Source: Sordaria brevicollis (lineage: Eukaryota; Ascomycota; Sordariomycetes; Sordariales; Sordariaceae). Taken from it: a stretch of 64,000 nucleotides of DNA. Position 1 is the first letter of the stretch; each line of letters starts with the position of its first letter. The notes under the pieces are model-generated. The model saw only the letters and a list, made by a program, of their open reading frames with translations, had not been told where the DNA came from and did no database searches. The DNA lies in assembly GCA_033439795.1 (NCBI GenBank), contig JAUTDP010000005.1, positions 3,191,001 through 3,255,000 of the forward strand, written 5' to 3'. The translations under genes and the position numbers were made by a program. Of this stretch, positions 1 through 10,737 are shown piece after piece.

Positions 1-2
1 AC

Positions 3-1775
3 CTTGATGATGCGGCCAAGAAGCGCTTCGAGAACAGCGTTATCACCGAGGAGATCACTGAAGGTGACGAGAAGCGCCACAAGATTGTCACCATCGTTGG
101 TGCTGAGGACGGTCTTGGTGTTGAGTGCTTGCGCGGCTCTGGTCTCATTGCCGGTGCCACCAGCAGGGCCTACAACGATATCTTCACTTGCACGCTCGTT
201 ACCTGCCGTTCCGTTGGTATCGGTGCTTACCTTGTTCGTCTTGGTCAGCGTGCTGTCCAGATTGAGGGCCAGCCCATCATTCTCACTGGTGCCCCTGCGC
301 TCAACAACCTCTTGGGTCGCGAGGTCTACACCTCTAACCTGCAGCTTGGTGGCACTCAGATCATGTACCGCAACGGTGTGTCCCACTTGACTGCCAACGA
401 TGACTTTGCTGGTGTGTCCAAGATTGTCGAGTGGATGTCGTTTGTTCCCGACAAGCGCAACAACCCCGTCCCCATCAGCATCAGTGTTGATGACTGGAAC
501 CGCGACATTGTCTACACCCCGCCCCAGAAGCAGCCTTACGATGTCAGGTGGATGATTGGCGGTAAGCAGGACGAGACTGGTTTCCAGCTTGGTCTCTTCG
601 ACAAGGACTCCTTCGTCGAGACCCTCGGTGGATGGGCCCGTACCGTCGTCGTCGGTCGCGCTCGTCTCGGTGGTATCCCCATGGGTGTCATCGCTGTCGA
701 GACCCGCTCCGTTGAGAACATCACTCCTGCCGATCCCGCCAACCCTGACTCGATCGAACAGGTGGCCAACGAGGCTGGTGGTGTCTGGTACCCCAACTCT
801 GCCTTCAAGACCGCCCAGGCCATCAACGACTTCAACAACGGCGAGCAGCTTCCTCTCATGATCCTTGCCAACTGGCGTGGTTTCTCTGGTGGCCAGCGCG
901 ACATGTATAACGAGGTTCTCAAGTACGGCTCCTTCATCGTTGACGCCCTCGTCAAGTTTGAGCAGCCCGTCTTCATCTACATTCCTCCCTTCGGCGAGCT
1001 TCGTGGTGGCTCTTGGGTCGTTGTCGATCCTACCATCAACCCTGTCGCCATGGAGATGTATGCTGATGTCGATGCTCGCGGTGGTGTTCTTGAGCCTGAG
1101 GGTATTATTGGTATCAAGTACCGCAAGGACAAGCAGCTTGAGACCATGGCCCGTCTCGACCCTGTTTACGCCGATCTCAAGAGGCAGAGCGTTGATACCA
1201 CCCTGCCCAAGGAGCAGCTTGATGCTATCAAGCAGAAGCTCAATGAGCGCGAGCAGCAGCTTCTGCCCGTTTATGCCCAGATCAGCTTGCAGTTCGCCGA
1301 TCTCCACGATCGTGCTGGCCGCATGAAGGCCAAGGGTGTCATCCGCGAGGTTCTTGAGTGGAAGAACGCCCGCCGCTTCTTCTACTGGCGTGTGCGCAGA
1401 AGACTCAACGAGGAGTACATCCTCCGCCGCATTGTTTCCGCCACCACCCCCGGCGGTGCCCCCAGCAAGGCCCTCACTGCCAACTCGACCAAGGAGCGTG
1501 CTCGCCACCTCCAGCTTCTCCAGGCCTGGAGCGGAATTGAGAAGTTCGACACCGCCGACAGCGAGGTTGCCGTATGGTACGAGGAGAACCGCCACCTCGT
1601 CCACACCAAGATCGAGGCCCTCAAGGCTGAGGCGATCACCTCGGAGATGCGTGACCTTATCCGTAACGCTTCGAAGGGATCCGATGATGCCGCCTGGAAG
1701 GGTGTTCGTGATATCTTGAGCGTCATGCCCGTTGAGGAGAGGGAGAAGGTTGTCAAGTTCCTTACCACTCTCTAA
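3..1775 (+). CDS. Acetyl-CoA carboxylase, C-terminal part (5' truncated by window edge)
   Basis: The frame is open from base 3 to the TAA at 1773-1775, giving about 590 residues with no start inside the window. The protein is the carboxyltransferase end of the large eukaryotic multidomain acetyl-CoA carboxylase (roughly 2,200-2,300 residues in fungi), which makes malonyl-CoA in the cytosol for fatty acid synthesis. Visible signatures include RGSGLIAGATSRAYNDIFT near the start, GGSWVVVDPTINPVAMEMYA in the middle and RGGVLEPEGIIGIKYR just after it, all characteristic of the biotin-dependent carboxyltransferase fold. The C-terminal helical tail follows without interruption. Codons are strongly C-ending, as expected for a highly expressed housekeeping gene. 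No intron is visible in this part. The biotin carboxylase and biotin-carrier domains must lie upstream of the window. The family call is secure; I give no symbol because fungal names for this gene vary. Confidence 0.96.
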   Translation, partial: LDDAAKKRFENSVITEEITEGDEKRHKIVTIVGAEDGLGVECLRGSGLIAGATSRAYNDIFTCTLVTCRSVGIGAYLVRLGQRAVQIEGQPIILTGAPALNNLLGREVYTSNLQLGGTQIMYRNGVSHLTANDDFAGVSKIVEWMSFVPDKRNNPVPISISVDDWNRDIVYTPPQKQPYDVRWMIGGKQDETGFQLGLFDKDSFVETLGGWARTVVVGRARLGGIPMGVIAVETRSVENITPADPANPDSIEQVANEAGGVWYPNSAFKTAQAINDFNNGEQLPLMILANWRGFSGGQRDMYNEVLKYGSFIVDALVKFEQPVFIYIPPFGELRGGSWVVVDPTINPVAMEMYADVDARGGVLEPEGIIGIKYRKDKQLETMARLDPVYADLKRQSVDTTLPKEQLDAIKQKLNEREQQLLPVYAQISLQFADLHDRAGRMKAKGVIREVLEWKNARRFFYWRVRRRLNEEYILRRIVSATTPGGAPSKALTANSTKERARHLQLLQAWSGIEKFDTADSEVAVWYEENRHLVHTKIEALKAEAITSEMRDLIRNASKGSDDAAWKGVRDILSVMPVEEREKVVKFLTTL

Positions 1776-3249
1776 GTGTGTTCAAGGAGGGGAGAAGTGA
1801 TGGAGTATAGAGGATGATAGACATGACATTTATTGTCAAAAGCATGGTTGGAGTCGTGTTGAGAGACCTCTTACATGTTATACATTATGATTCTTTTCTT
1901 ATGGGTTTGTTCTATGGAGCGGTTACAAAAAGGAGTTTCGAGGATACAAATAGTTAAGATGTCATAGCGGATTGAGCGTTGGAGGGCGCTCAACCCTAAC
2001 ATGATATATCATTTTGGACGAACAAGCGGACGGATTAGGACGGCGATAGTGATTATTATTTGCATATAAATAGTTGTTATAATCATTGCTAGCAACGTGT
2101 ATCTGTTAAACAAACTTCTTGCCTTGTTCGCGATCTCAGCGGCTCCTGTGAAGTCAATTGAGCGGTCTGATGAATAAATTGGTGTTGCTTCACTAACAAG
2201 ATTGTATCGTAATTTGTACCGTTGGTGATATGACAACATCTCATCGTCAAGCATCACCTGAACGACGTGACAATTCGGTTGGCACGTTTTAAGCAATTGG
2301 TGTCCGGGTAAAAACCAGCCTTGATAAAACCAATTGCTCCTGGATCTGATATATTTTCTTTTCAACATCACTTCTTTTTTATTTACGCCGGATTGGGTCA
2401 CCTATTCCTTCGATGCGTCGTTGTCGTTTGTCCTGCCTTATTAGCTTGACAGGCACTGACCAAGCTGGTCCAGGCTCTCAACGATAATTCCGCGGCGCTA
2501 TTATGACACTAACGTAACAGCACACTATCAGCACATAATTCCGTTAAGACTCCATCTTGTTCGTCCGAAACTGATTCAGACCTGTGTTCGTCCCATCCCC
2601 ATTTCCGATCCCGATGATAAAAACTGGTTGCAGTACCTTTGATTTAGGATGGTGAATGGATTTCGAATAAATAAGGAGAGATGAACAAGGTCTTCATTTT
2701 CCGCGAGTAATTTGGTGATACATTACTTAACACACCTTGCGGTGTTTTGGTTGAGTGTCTCGCTCGAGTTTTGCGGTACGGCACGGCACACAGGAAACAG
2801 GCAACATCCACCAGCTTGTCTTGACCTCACCATGCGCAGCGTTTTTGGAAAGAATGTGAATGGTAAGAGTCTCGTTGAATGGAAAGGTTGTCTGCAAATG
2901 ACGGTTCGAACTCAATATCATCCTGAAGTGGTAAAGGAATCACCGTGTTCCCCCTGTTCACTGACAGTCTCCCATGAGGTCGACGGTCACCAGTATTTTG
3001 ACCTGTTCACCCCTCGAACTGGACCATCGATATCGAGTTTCCACGGCGACGAGTCGGCATGAACACCATCAACCTCGCCATTGCTATCCTTCCCAGCAAT
3101 ATTCGAACAGTACCCCTGACCCAGCTGATTTTAATCCTGTCGCCCTACACCCATCATGTCAACGAACAGTGGTGCTATCCGAGGTGTCAACAGTGATGCT
3201 GTTCACAAAGGTTCGCCAAACCTCCAGACGAACAACGAACCCAAGCACC
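1776..3249. other. Intergenic region
   Basis: This holds the 3' flank of acetyl-CoA carboxylase and the upstream region of the next gene. A 130-codon minus-strand open frame at 2009-2401 ends in a hydrophobic stretch, but it has no recognisable domain and I do not call it. Nearer the next gene, TGTTCACCCCT (3004-3014) and GGCATGAACACC (3057-3067) recur upstream of the paralogue at 7159-7186. Confidence 0.5.
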
Positions 3250-3421
3250 ATGGCGACTGTCGATGGAAACCTTTGCCCTGGGCAGGTATATCTTTTGCTT
3301 CTCGGGCATCCGAGGAACTGATTTGGAATTTCTTCTTGCATCATCATCACAACATTGAACACCCCAAAGTGCATTGTTGAAACACCACCGAACCCACCCA
3401 CATAACCGCGTATCTCGTCAG
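3250..3421 (+). other. Candidate first coding exon (3250-3285) plus intron (3286-3421) of the gene at 3455
   Basis: ATG at 3250 opens 12 codons (MATVDGNLCPGQ) ending at GCAG|GTATAT. A possible acceptor CGTCAG|CCC lies at 3421, preceded by ATAACC as a branch site, and it joins in phase 0 to the open frame that runs into the ATG at 3455. The same MATV start and GTATAT donor occur upstream of the next gene (7221-7258), which argues against chance. If the splice is not used, the ATG makes a 23-residue upstream ORF ending at 3321. Confidence 0.4.
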
Positions 3422-3454
3422 CCCTTCGATCCAGTCCCTCTGAGGATCCGCAAG

Positions 3455-5609
3455 ATGTCCGTCCGTTCGTTCACCGAGAGCGAATGTGCCGTCGTCGGCG
3501 TTGACGAAAGCCCCGGTAGCTCGAAGCACACCTCCAATGCGCGCAAGAACCAAGAGAATGACACGACCGAGACCAAAGCGAACCAGACTCGCCGTCGCCA
3601 GCCGACCCCCTATCCCATTGATGTTGAGCGTTTCCGCCATGAGGGAGTATCCCAACCCGCCCCCAAACCCCACGAACAGCAATCCTCTTTGACACCTTCT
3701 CGCAATCGAGTACCCACCCCTCACCCGCGCGTCTCTGACGACAAGAAGGAAGATCGAAATGTTCATTGGGCAAAGCCTCTGAAGCAGAAGCCGCCCAAGG
3801 AGAAGAAGGAACCGCTCCCCGAGCCAGTGTCGACCAAGTCCGCAATGAAGAAGCGAGAGACCAAGCAGAAGGGGATGAAGTCGATGGTGCAAGAGGAGGA
3901 TCAGCGCAAGCAAGTTCCAGAGGCCCAACCCGCCCAAGACATCGAGCTGACAGCCCAGAACCCACACAAGGCCCAGGTCCCAGACCGACAAAGACGCTCG
4001 TCCATTCCCCTACCGAAGAGAGTGATCTCGAAGCCGATTGCCAAGCCCCTCGAGGCCCCGAAGAGCGCGGCCAGCCCCCTTATCCCCGAGCCAGCCACCC
4101 GTAAGACCCGGATCCCGATCCTGTCATCCGCTTCCGCAAAGGAAATTATGGTAAGTGACGTTCCTCAAAATTCCCAACGAAGTTCAAGTCCGCTAACCAA
4201 TGAGTTTACAGATCAAGACCAAACAGAGCGCCGCGAGGGACTTCTCTTTTGACGTCAACAAGCCCGAAGTGCTTCCCGTCCATGAGGAAGCCCCCTCCAA
4301 GACGACCGAGCCGACGACGGCAAGAGACTTCTCCTTCGTCAAGGAACCCGAGGTACTTTCCCTCCAGAAGAACCCGTCCACCAACAAGACAAAGTCGACA
4401 ACCCCCAGAGACTTCTCATTCGTCAGCCAGCCCGAAGTGCTATCCGTCGGTAGACAACAAGCCTCCATCTCGAGTGGCACAATCAAGGCGAGAGACTTCT
4501 CGTTCCATCCGGGACCTGAAGCGCTTTCTGTCGGACGGGAACAGCCTTCTGAAAAGGCCAAGCCGGCTACCACAAGAGACTTCTCGTTTGTTACCCACCC
4601 GGAAGTGCTCTCCGTGCAAAAGGAGCGCGCCTCCGTTCAGACCAAGGCCGACCCTTTGCCCTCACAGTCGAGCTCGTACTTACAAGCCAAACCAAAGCGC
4701 TGCGGTGCCAAGCGTCCCATTGCCGTCAAGCCAGAACGTAGACAGCCCGAGACCCAAGATAGAAGCGCAAACAAGGACTCTTCAGATGCTTCCGCCTCCT
4801 CCCAGGCAGCCAAGGTGACCGTGCCTGGTGCTTCTGTGACAAGGCCCACCTCGAACCAATCGTTCAATGCGGTCAAGAGTTTTTGGGCGAAGGAAACTGC
4901 CAGTGATACTTCGGGTGCCACTACTTCCAAGCTTGCCAACACGGATATGAAGCAAGTTGACGGTATGGCTCCTCCAGCCAAACTATTGACAGCTCCGGCT
5001 CCGGCTCGCGTCTCGTCTTTCCAATCGGTCAAGAGTTTCTGGAGCGGGCTCGATTCTTCCAGCCGTGTAGCCGTCGTAGATGGTTCCAGCTCCCAGTGCA
5101 CCACGCCTGGTTTTCCCAGCTCTCGTAGCAGCAGCAGTGCTTCGTCCAAGACTTCCATCGCGTCGGCTGTTTCAAGCGATGTGGTGAACGGAGATGATCG
5201 GTCGGAGGAGAAGAAGGGTACTCGTGAGGATGATATGGCTGTCCCTGTCTCCATGTCAGCATTGTCGTCGGGAATGGAAAAGATTGACCTGAACAACAAG
5301 AGGCACGTGAGCATCTACACCATCACCAGCGACGCCGACACCGTTGCCGACTCCTCCAAGCCCACGGCCCCAAGCACCCTCGAATCTGAGTCCATCCCCT
5401 CCATCGAGTCCGACATCTGGAACGAAATCATGGACTTCTGCGCCTCGGAGTCCTCTTTGGATCTGTCTCTGTCTATCGGAAAGGCGCAAGAGCGAGATGA
5501 CGATTATGACGAGCGCCTATTGGAGGAGATGAAACTTTTGGTTGGCGAGTTTGGCATGGTTGCGCTAGTTGAGGAGGAAAATGACCGGGCGATCGTGAAG
5601 GAGGAGTAA
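3455..5609 (+). CDS. Repeat-containing, probably disordered hypothetical protein (intron 4151-4211)
   Basis: Two exons, 3455-4150 and 4212-5609, join in phase 0 (ATG|GTAAGT ... CGCTAACC ... TTTACAG|ATC) to give about 697 residues; an upstream exon is possible (see 3250). The protein is rich in Ser, Pro, Lys and Thr and has no domain I recognise. Exon 2 begins with five repeats of about 28 residues built on [AT]RDFSF...PEVLS (4233-4650). Later come two SFxxVKSFW motifs (about 4860 and 5025). An acidic tail carries IESDIWNEIMDFC at 5402-5440, which resembles the C-termini of the genes at 7439 and 17407. The ATG at 3455 is the first ATG of the long frame and aligns with the one at 7439 when leaders are compared. 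Function unknown; possibly a scaffold or cytoskeleton-related disordered protein, which is only a guess from composition. Confidence 0.8.
4233..4650 (+). repeat. Five in-frame tandem repeats (ARDFSF...PEVLS)
   Basis: Each unit is about 84 bases and begins with [ATP]RDFSF, followed after 3-4 residues by PE[VA]L[SP] and a variable polar linker. The DNA copies have diverged, which fits an old array held by selection on the motif. Confidence 0.85.
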
Positions 5610-7220
5610 GCGATGAGGATGGTAACTAGGATTCGAACCAGATGACGGTGTGAAGAAGATTTGGTCGAAGAGGATGATTGAATCAGGATGGTGCTCGAGT
5701 TGCAAGGAGAGACGAAGGAAAAGAAAGGAAAGCGCAAAGGTTGGAAGCTGGCGAGGAAGGAAAGAAGTGCTGTAGAAATGGAAGCGGCATGCCGGCCGGG
5801 AGTTATCTCTAGCGGGAACGGATAACAGCGGCTCTGGCAATATACACAGGACTCGCTTACGCCATATCATGGTCCGAGATGGAAGCTACGATGGGGAAGA
5901 GAAGAGATGCAGTGATGGAATGTAATCAGGTATTAATGGACTTGCAAGACAAATAAAGTCCATGTGAAATGCTTTCCGTTCGTTGATCGTGCTGGTGATG
6001 AATGATGTGATTGTGCAATGAGGATGACGATGCTGATGCTGTTAGTGAGTGCAGCTTCCCCAGGTGAGTTTCGTAGGTGATTGCAGCAATACACTAACAG
6101 GGCCACTATAGCGGTTGGGTTCCAATTCGTTGACGCGCGTCCTTAATGTTGGCATCACCAAACTCGACAATGAGAGGTTTGGAATTACTTAACAATATTA
6201 ATACTCCTCTATCCTATGCTCAAAGGTTATTTGAAAATGCCCAGAATTGCCCTTATGAGACGATGGAAGTGGCCTGAATCAATACGGGGCTGAGGGGTAA
6301 GCGTGGACATCGTTGGATTAGAGCTACGCTGCTAACTTCTAGCAGGCTAAACTTGCCGGACTTAAGTTAAGACCGCATCTCAGTCCGAACTCGAGTTCCG
6401 GAAGGGGCCAGCAACCCGCAACTCGTTTATTTCGACTTCCATTTCCTGGCACTTACTGCCCTGTGTAGAGATTCCTCCGACACTCTTTGGCAAATTGAAG
6501 TTATTATCACATTCTTCCAAAAGTTTTCGTACTTAACTATCGCAAAAGGTTGTTGTGCCAGACGGGTATGACGAATCATAGTTTGGACTCGTCATGATTT
6601 GGCACGGAGGAGGACGCTTTGTCGAGACAAACTCTTTGTTACACTCTACCATCCACAAAAGTTTATTTCGACGACCCCCCACCATTGTTTGCTGAACGTA
6701 CCGGACAGAAATGATACTGTGGGATTATGATCGAACTTCAGTCACAAGAAGTATCTACTTTCTATCTACCAGATTATCTTTCCAATGTCCTATGGTTGTC
6801 GAGTGTCCTCGGTGTCTCCGTGTGATTACATGCTTATTTCAGTAGCACCGTGTTCACGGTATGCCATCTTCTACCCATCGCAAGTTGGGTTAGAGGACAT
6901 TGATTGATCCACCAGGTTTCGCAAAGATGAATAGAGCCATATTGTGATAAGTTCGGATGATAAAGGCGATACCACCGACGGCTTCATGTGGACGTGCCCC
7001 TACGGTACCCGTTGCGCATAGCTATGTGCCTGCTTGATCCAGAGTACTCCATGGAAGAACAATGGCATTGTTCTGGTGATGCATTGTACTCCCTGTGTCT
7101 ATGGAGGTACCTCCTTGAACATCCCCCAAGTTTTGTTACTGACCATGGACAACGACGCTGTTCACCCCTGTTCAGGCATGAACACCAACAACACCACCAG
7201 TCGCCCCGACGACGGCGACC
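5610..7220. other. Intergenic region
   Basis: No coding region is supported. The last part, 7159-7220, holds TGTTCACCCCT followed by TGTTCAGG and CATGAACACC, shared with the upstream region of the 3455 gene and, as TGTTCAGG plus TGTTCACG, with that of the 17407-20562 gene. Confidence 0.5.
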
Positions 7221-7258
7221 ATGGCGACAGTCAACAATCATGAAACCTTTGGGACTCA
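7221..7258 (+). other. Candidate first coding exon or upstream ORF start of the gene at 7439
   Basis: ATG GCG ACA GTC (MATV) followed by AAACCTTT and CA|GTATATC matches the leader of the gene at 3455. Splicing from 7258 to TTCAG at 7467 would join in frame with the main ORF (CAC CCT CGC GAC), bypassing the ATG at 7439. The branch site is weak. Unspliced, this ATG starts an overlapping out-of-frame ORF that runs past 7439 to 7520. Confidence 0.3.
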
Positions 7259-7438
7259 GTATATCCCATTGTCTTCTCCTGTGTACAATTCCAAAATTTC
7301 TTCTTCCTGCATCATCATCCAACCACGATCAAACCTATGCCGAAAAACCACATCGCGCATCACGATCACCACACACAGCCCCAAACCGCAAAGCATACCG
7401 CCAAGCACACCGCATCATTGCACCACGCACCCGATACG

Positions 7439-9352
7439 ATGTTCGACCGACTCCTCAAGACGTTCAGCCCTCGCGACAAAAAGGCCATCGAAAAGCCTCC
7501 GCGTCGGTTCAACTTCCTGAGAAGCCAGAAGACTGCTAGCATCAAACGATCCGATTCCACCACCCCGGCTCCGGTCACCAACCACGACGACGATGACGAC
7601 CATATCGCCGAATCCTCCCCCAGCCGCCGACTTTCCGTCGACAGCCCTCGCTATGACGACGACGGCGGCTTGTACCCAAAGGGAGACAGCCCCCTCATCG
7701 ACGCCCTCCGCTCGCGGTCTGTATCCTCTCCGCCTCCAAGGACTTCGATTGTGCCCAAGCCTACTCTCCATCTGAGTGTCCCCGCCGAGCGACAAGGAGT
7801 GAGGCAGAAGAAGAAGACGGTACGTTGGGGATCCCCGATCAACATTCCCTCGAAGTCGCCAGTGCAAGAGGAGGAAAGTTGGGAGGAGGGAGAGACTCTC
7901 TTGTCCATGCCAACGGATGGTTCGAGCGCTCTGAGCGAGAAGGAAGAGGTGGAAAGGGCAAGCATGGTCAAGATCGCAGCTAACCAAGGCCGACGCCTAC
8001 AAGCTCCGCGCCTAGAGAGGTCGTCGAGCATCCCCATTCCGACTCGTCATGTTTCGGGCGTAAGCTCATCATCCAAGCCCATTGATCTTTCCGCCAGGGC
8101 CCTGGAGCGTCCCCTCCCCTTTGTCCACCCCGAAGATGTTCCAGCGCCGTTGCGCATCCCGTCCCGCAAGACTGTTCCCATGAAGGCGCAAGGCGTGCCG
8201 TTGTCGACCACTTCCTCTCACCTCCAGGGAAAGACCAAGTACAGCTCTTGCATGCAGAGCCGATCCGACAGGTATGAACCCGCGACCATCGCATCCAGCT
8301 CCAAAACCCAGAGCGCCTCAGGGGCAGCCAACTTACCCTGTTCCGAGAAGATTTCCGATGTCGTCGCTACCAGCTTGCGCCCTACCTCTACGCACTTGCG
8401 CGCCTCGTCCAGAAAGCTTTCTGCCACCATCGCGCCATCGCAGCCGACTTCGTTCCTGAAGGTTGCTCCCAGGCGCCCAGGTACCACTGCCCACCCCGTC
8501 ACGACCAAGACCGAGCATGTTGTCAAGCCCATTGTGTCTTTGGCCAAGTCTTCCACGACTCCCTCCTTCAAACATGTGGAGGTTGAGAGCAGTAGCAGCG
8601 CCAACTTCAACCGCGGTACTCGTATTCCGGTGCCAACCTCCAAACCCGATGTAGTCTCCGGCACCGCCGCCGCCGGTGGTGCTCCCAAGCCATCCCGCAT
8701 CCCACTCTCCTCCACCACGACCTCCTTCGCCACAGCCAAAGACTTCTGGACCAAAATCGATAAGAACAGTAGCCCCGTGGCTGGTGTCGGCGCCGGCGCA
8801 ACCTCGCGCTCGTCGCATCGGGATCTGGCAACCTGCAAATCCTCAAAGGTGACAGAGTTGTCGAGTTACACCGTCAACCCCCGCCCTGCTCACCTTATGC
8901 TCCCCAGCGTATCGAATGCTGCCAATCCCAGCAACGCTCCCAATCAAAACGCGGGAGCCGAGTGTTCAACCTGTGTCACACCCAAGAGTCAGCAACCCCG
9001 TCTCGACATCAACGTGGACATGAGCAGTAGCCCGTTTATTTTGACTCCGGCGTCGATGTGCATGCCCCCCTCCATATCCACCCCCGCCTCCATGTGCCTC
9101 CCTCCCTCCATGTGCATGCCTCCCTCTACCTCACGCAACTCCCACTTCCACTCCCGCCAGCGGCACTCTTGTGGGCCAAGGATCAAGCTAACCAGCTTGT
9201 CGGTGTCGGAGAATGACAAAGCTGACGCATGCATGTCCCCGATTGAGTCAATGATGTGGGATGATTTGAAGAAGCTTTGCGTTTTGGATGCTTCCACGCC
9301 GAGGGCTGGACGGTATTGTGGGTGTGATCAGTGCGTTTTGCGACGGAGGTGA
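7439..9352 (+). CDS. Ser/Pro-rich, probably disordered hypothetical protein, relative of the 3455 gene
   Basis: A single open frame gives 637 residues from ATG 7439 (MFDRLLKTFSPRDKK) to TGA at 9352. The frame is also open from ATG 7337, but the extra 34 residues are His/Thr-rich and UTR-like. Aligning the leader with that of the 3455 gene places 7439 opposite its ATG, so I prefer 7439. No known domain is visible. Features seen: an Asp run near residue 45; KKKTVRWGSP (residues about 120-130), reminiscent of short docking-type motifs; SFATAKDFWTKI, which parallels the VKSFW motifs of the upstream gene; Met/Pro/Ser repeats (SMCMPPS and similar, about 9050-9125); and a C-terminus IESMMWDDLKKLC followed by CGCDQC. 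The last two features recur in the 17407 gene (SDLWADFLQC, CGCLGC). Function unknown. Confidence 0.78.
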   Translation: MFDRLLKTFSPRDKKAIEKPPRRFNFLRSQKTASIKRSDSTTPAPVTNHDDDDDHIAESSPSRRLSVDSPRYDDDGGLYPKGDSPLIDALRSRSVSSPPPRTSIVPKPTLHLSVPAERQGVRQKKKTVRWGSPINIPSKSPVQEEESWEEGETLLSMPTDGSSALSEKEEVERASMVKIAANQGRRLQAPRLERSSSIPIPTRHVSGVSSSSKPIDLSARALERPLPFVHPEDVPAPLRIPSRKTVPMKAQGVPLSTTSSHLQGKTKYSSCMQSRSDRYEPATIASSSKTQSASGAANLPCSEKISDVVATSLRPTSTHLRASSRKLSATIAPSQPTSFLKVAPRRPGTTAHPVTTKTEHVVKPIVSLAKSSTTPSFKHVEVESSSSANFNRGTRIPVPTSKPDVVSGTAAAGGAPKPSRIPLSSTTTSFATAKDFWTKIDKNSSPVAGVGAGATSRSSHRDLATCKSSKVTELSSYTVNPRPAHLMLPSVSNAANPSNAPNQNAGAECSTCVTPKSQQPRLDINVDMSSSPFILTPASMCMPPSISTPASMCLPPSMCMPPSTSRNSHFHSRQRHSCGPRIKLTSLSVSENDKADACMSPIESMMWDDLKKLCVLDASTPRAGRYCGCDQCVLRRR

Positions 9353-10737
9353 TGGGGTTGGTGTAGTGTATGTAGCAATTTGAGTCGAGTTGAATGAGGG
9401 AAATGTGTTGGAGGGAGAGGGTGATTGAAGGAAGCTGGAGAAGGAAGCGAATGGAAGTTGCGAAGAAATGAGCGGCGGATGAGAAGACCAAATGGAGGAG
9501 AAAACCAGGATGGAGGAAGTGAAAAGGTCCTGTTAGAAGTTGGGAAGTTGAAATGGAGAAAACGTAAAATGTTGAATGTGGGATGGAAAGGCCTGAATGA
9601 AGTGTGAAAAAAGTGGAAGAAAGTAAAAAGGAGTGAAAAGTTGTAGTTGTTGCATGCATATACGTATGCCGGATGGAAGCGGCTAGCACCAAGGCAGGTA
9701 TAACGCAAGTACGACCGGCAGGACGGTAGATGGATCGAAGGAAGGAGTAGAAAATTTTGGGAGTAGAGTAGAACTCGGAAAGCCGCAGTGTAAAGTTCAA
9801 TAAATCGCTCCTTGAAGTATTTTGATTCATAATAACTCGACTGTGACCTGATTTGTCGTGAAAACGTGATGCTGTGATGCCATTGACATTCTTGTAACTG
9901 CACCTTTTCCTCGGCGGGGAAGTTGGGGGAAAAGCCAGGTGAGTCCTTGGCGTTATTGCGCTAACACAATTTTCGCAGATAACCGCCCGGTCCAGATAGT
10001 CTTTCATCTCATTCGAGGATAGAGGTACCCGCGCTTGGCATTCAGTATCATTCTCGAACCTCTTTCTTTTTTTTAGGTATATTCCATCGAGACAGAAGAA
10101 GGACGCTTCTGAACTTGGAACTTTGGAAGTCTTGACAAATACCCCAAATAATCACCTAGCAGCATCATGCAATGCACTCATCGCCAGCGACGCCAGTCAA
10201 GAAACTCCCATCTTGCATGACCGCGACACATCAAATGGGCTACATTGCCATGTATATCACTCGATGAAGAAGATGCAAGTTGACCACACCACGTAAAAGG
10301 CACAGCCTCTATTGACCAATCCTATTTCCAGTCCTCCATACTACCAGTAACCATAAGTAATGACGCCAAATGCAGATGATAGAAAACCTTCCCACATCCG
10401 CATCCCCAACACCTGATGTGACCGTACCAGCCGGCCTTATCTCAACCAAACTATCTATCATCCACTGCCCAACCCTATGAAATTGAACCATGCGCCGACA
10501 CCAAAACTTTGCTTCCAGACAGTCTTGAACCTGCAGCATATTCAAAGACACCGCATGTCCGCATGATGCTTTGAGGAATTACCACGGTTCGTGACCCCGA
10601 ATGATAGTAGGTAAGGTAGGTAGTCCCGCTACCAACCCAATTCCTTCCCGGGTCCCGTCCATCCGAGCCTTCCAGGAAGAGGAATGGCAAGGAAGTGAAG
10701 TAAAGTTTTTGCTGCCATAGCGAGCATAACGGCGCAG
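9353..10737. other. Intergenic region between convergent genes
   Basis: Bases 9353-9900 are purine-rich on the plus strand, which creates long minus-strand open frames reaching 10007. Their Ser/Phe/His-rich translation is that of low-complexity DNA and I do not call it. Nothing else is supported. Confidence 0.45.

Noticed and set aside
536..976. Minus-strand and alternative plus frames within the acetyl-CoA carboxylase gene
   Set aside because: Shadows of the strongly biased coding frame.
2009..2401. 130-codon minus-strand frame ending in a hydrophobic segment
   Set aside because: Composition is passable but there is no family, no splice context and a poor start; kept only as a note.
5622..5640. 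B-box-like GATTCGAACC
   Set aside because: It lies just after a stop codon with no matching upstream half; chance.
9183..10007. 274-codon minus-strand open frame
   Set aside because: It overlaps the 3' end of the 7439 gene and continues through purine-rich flank; no recognisable features or start context.
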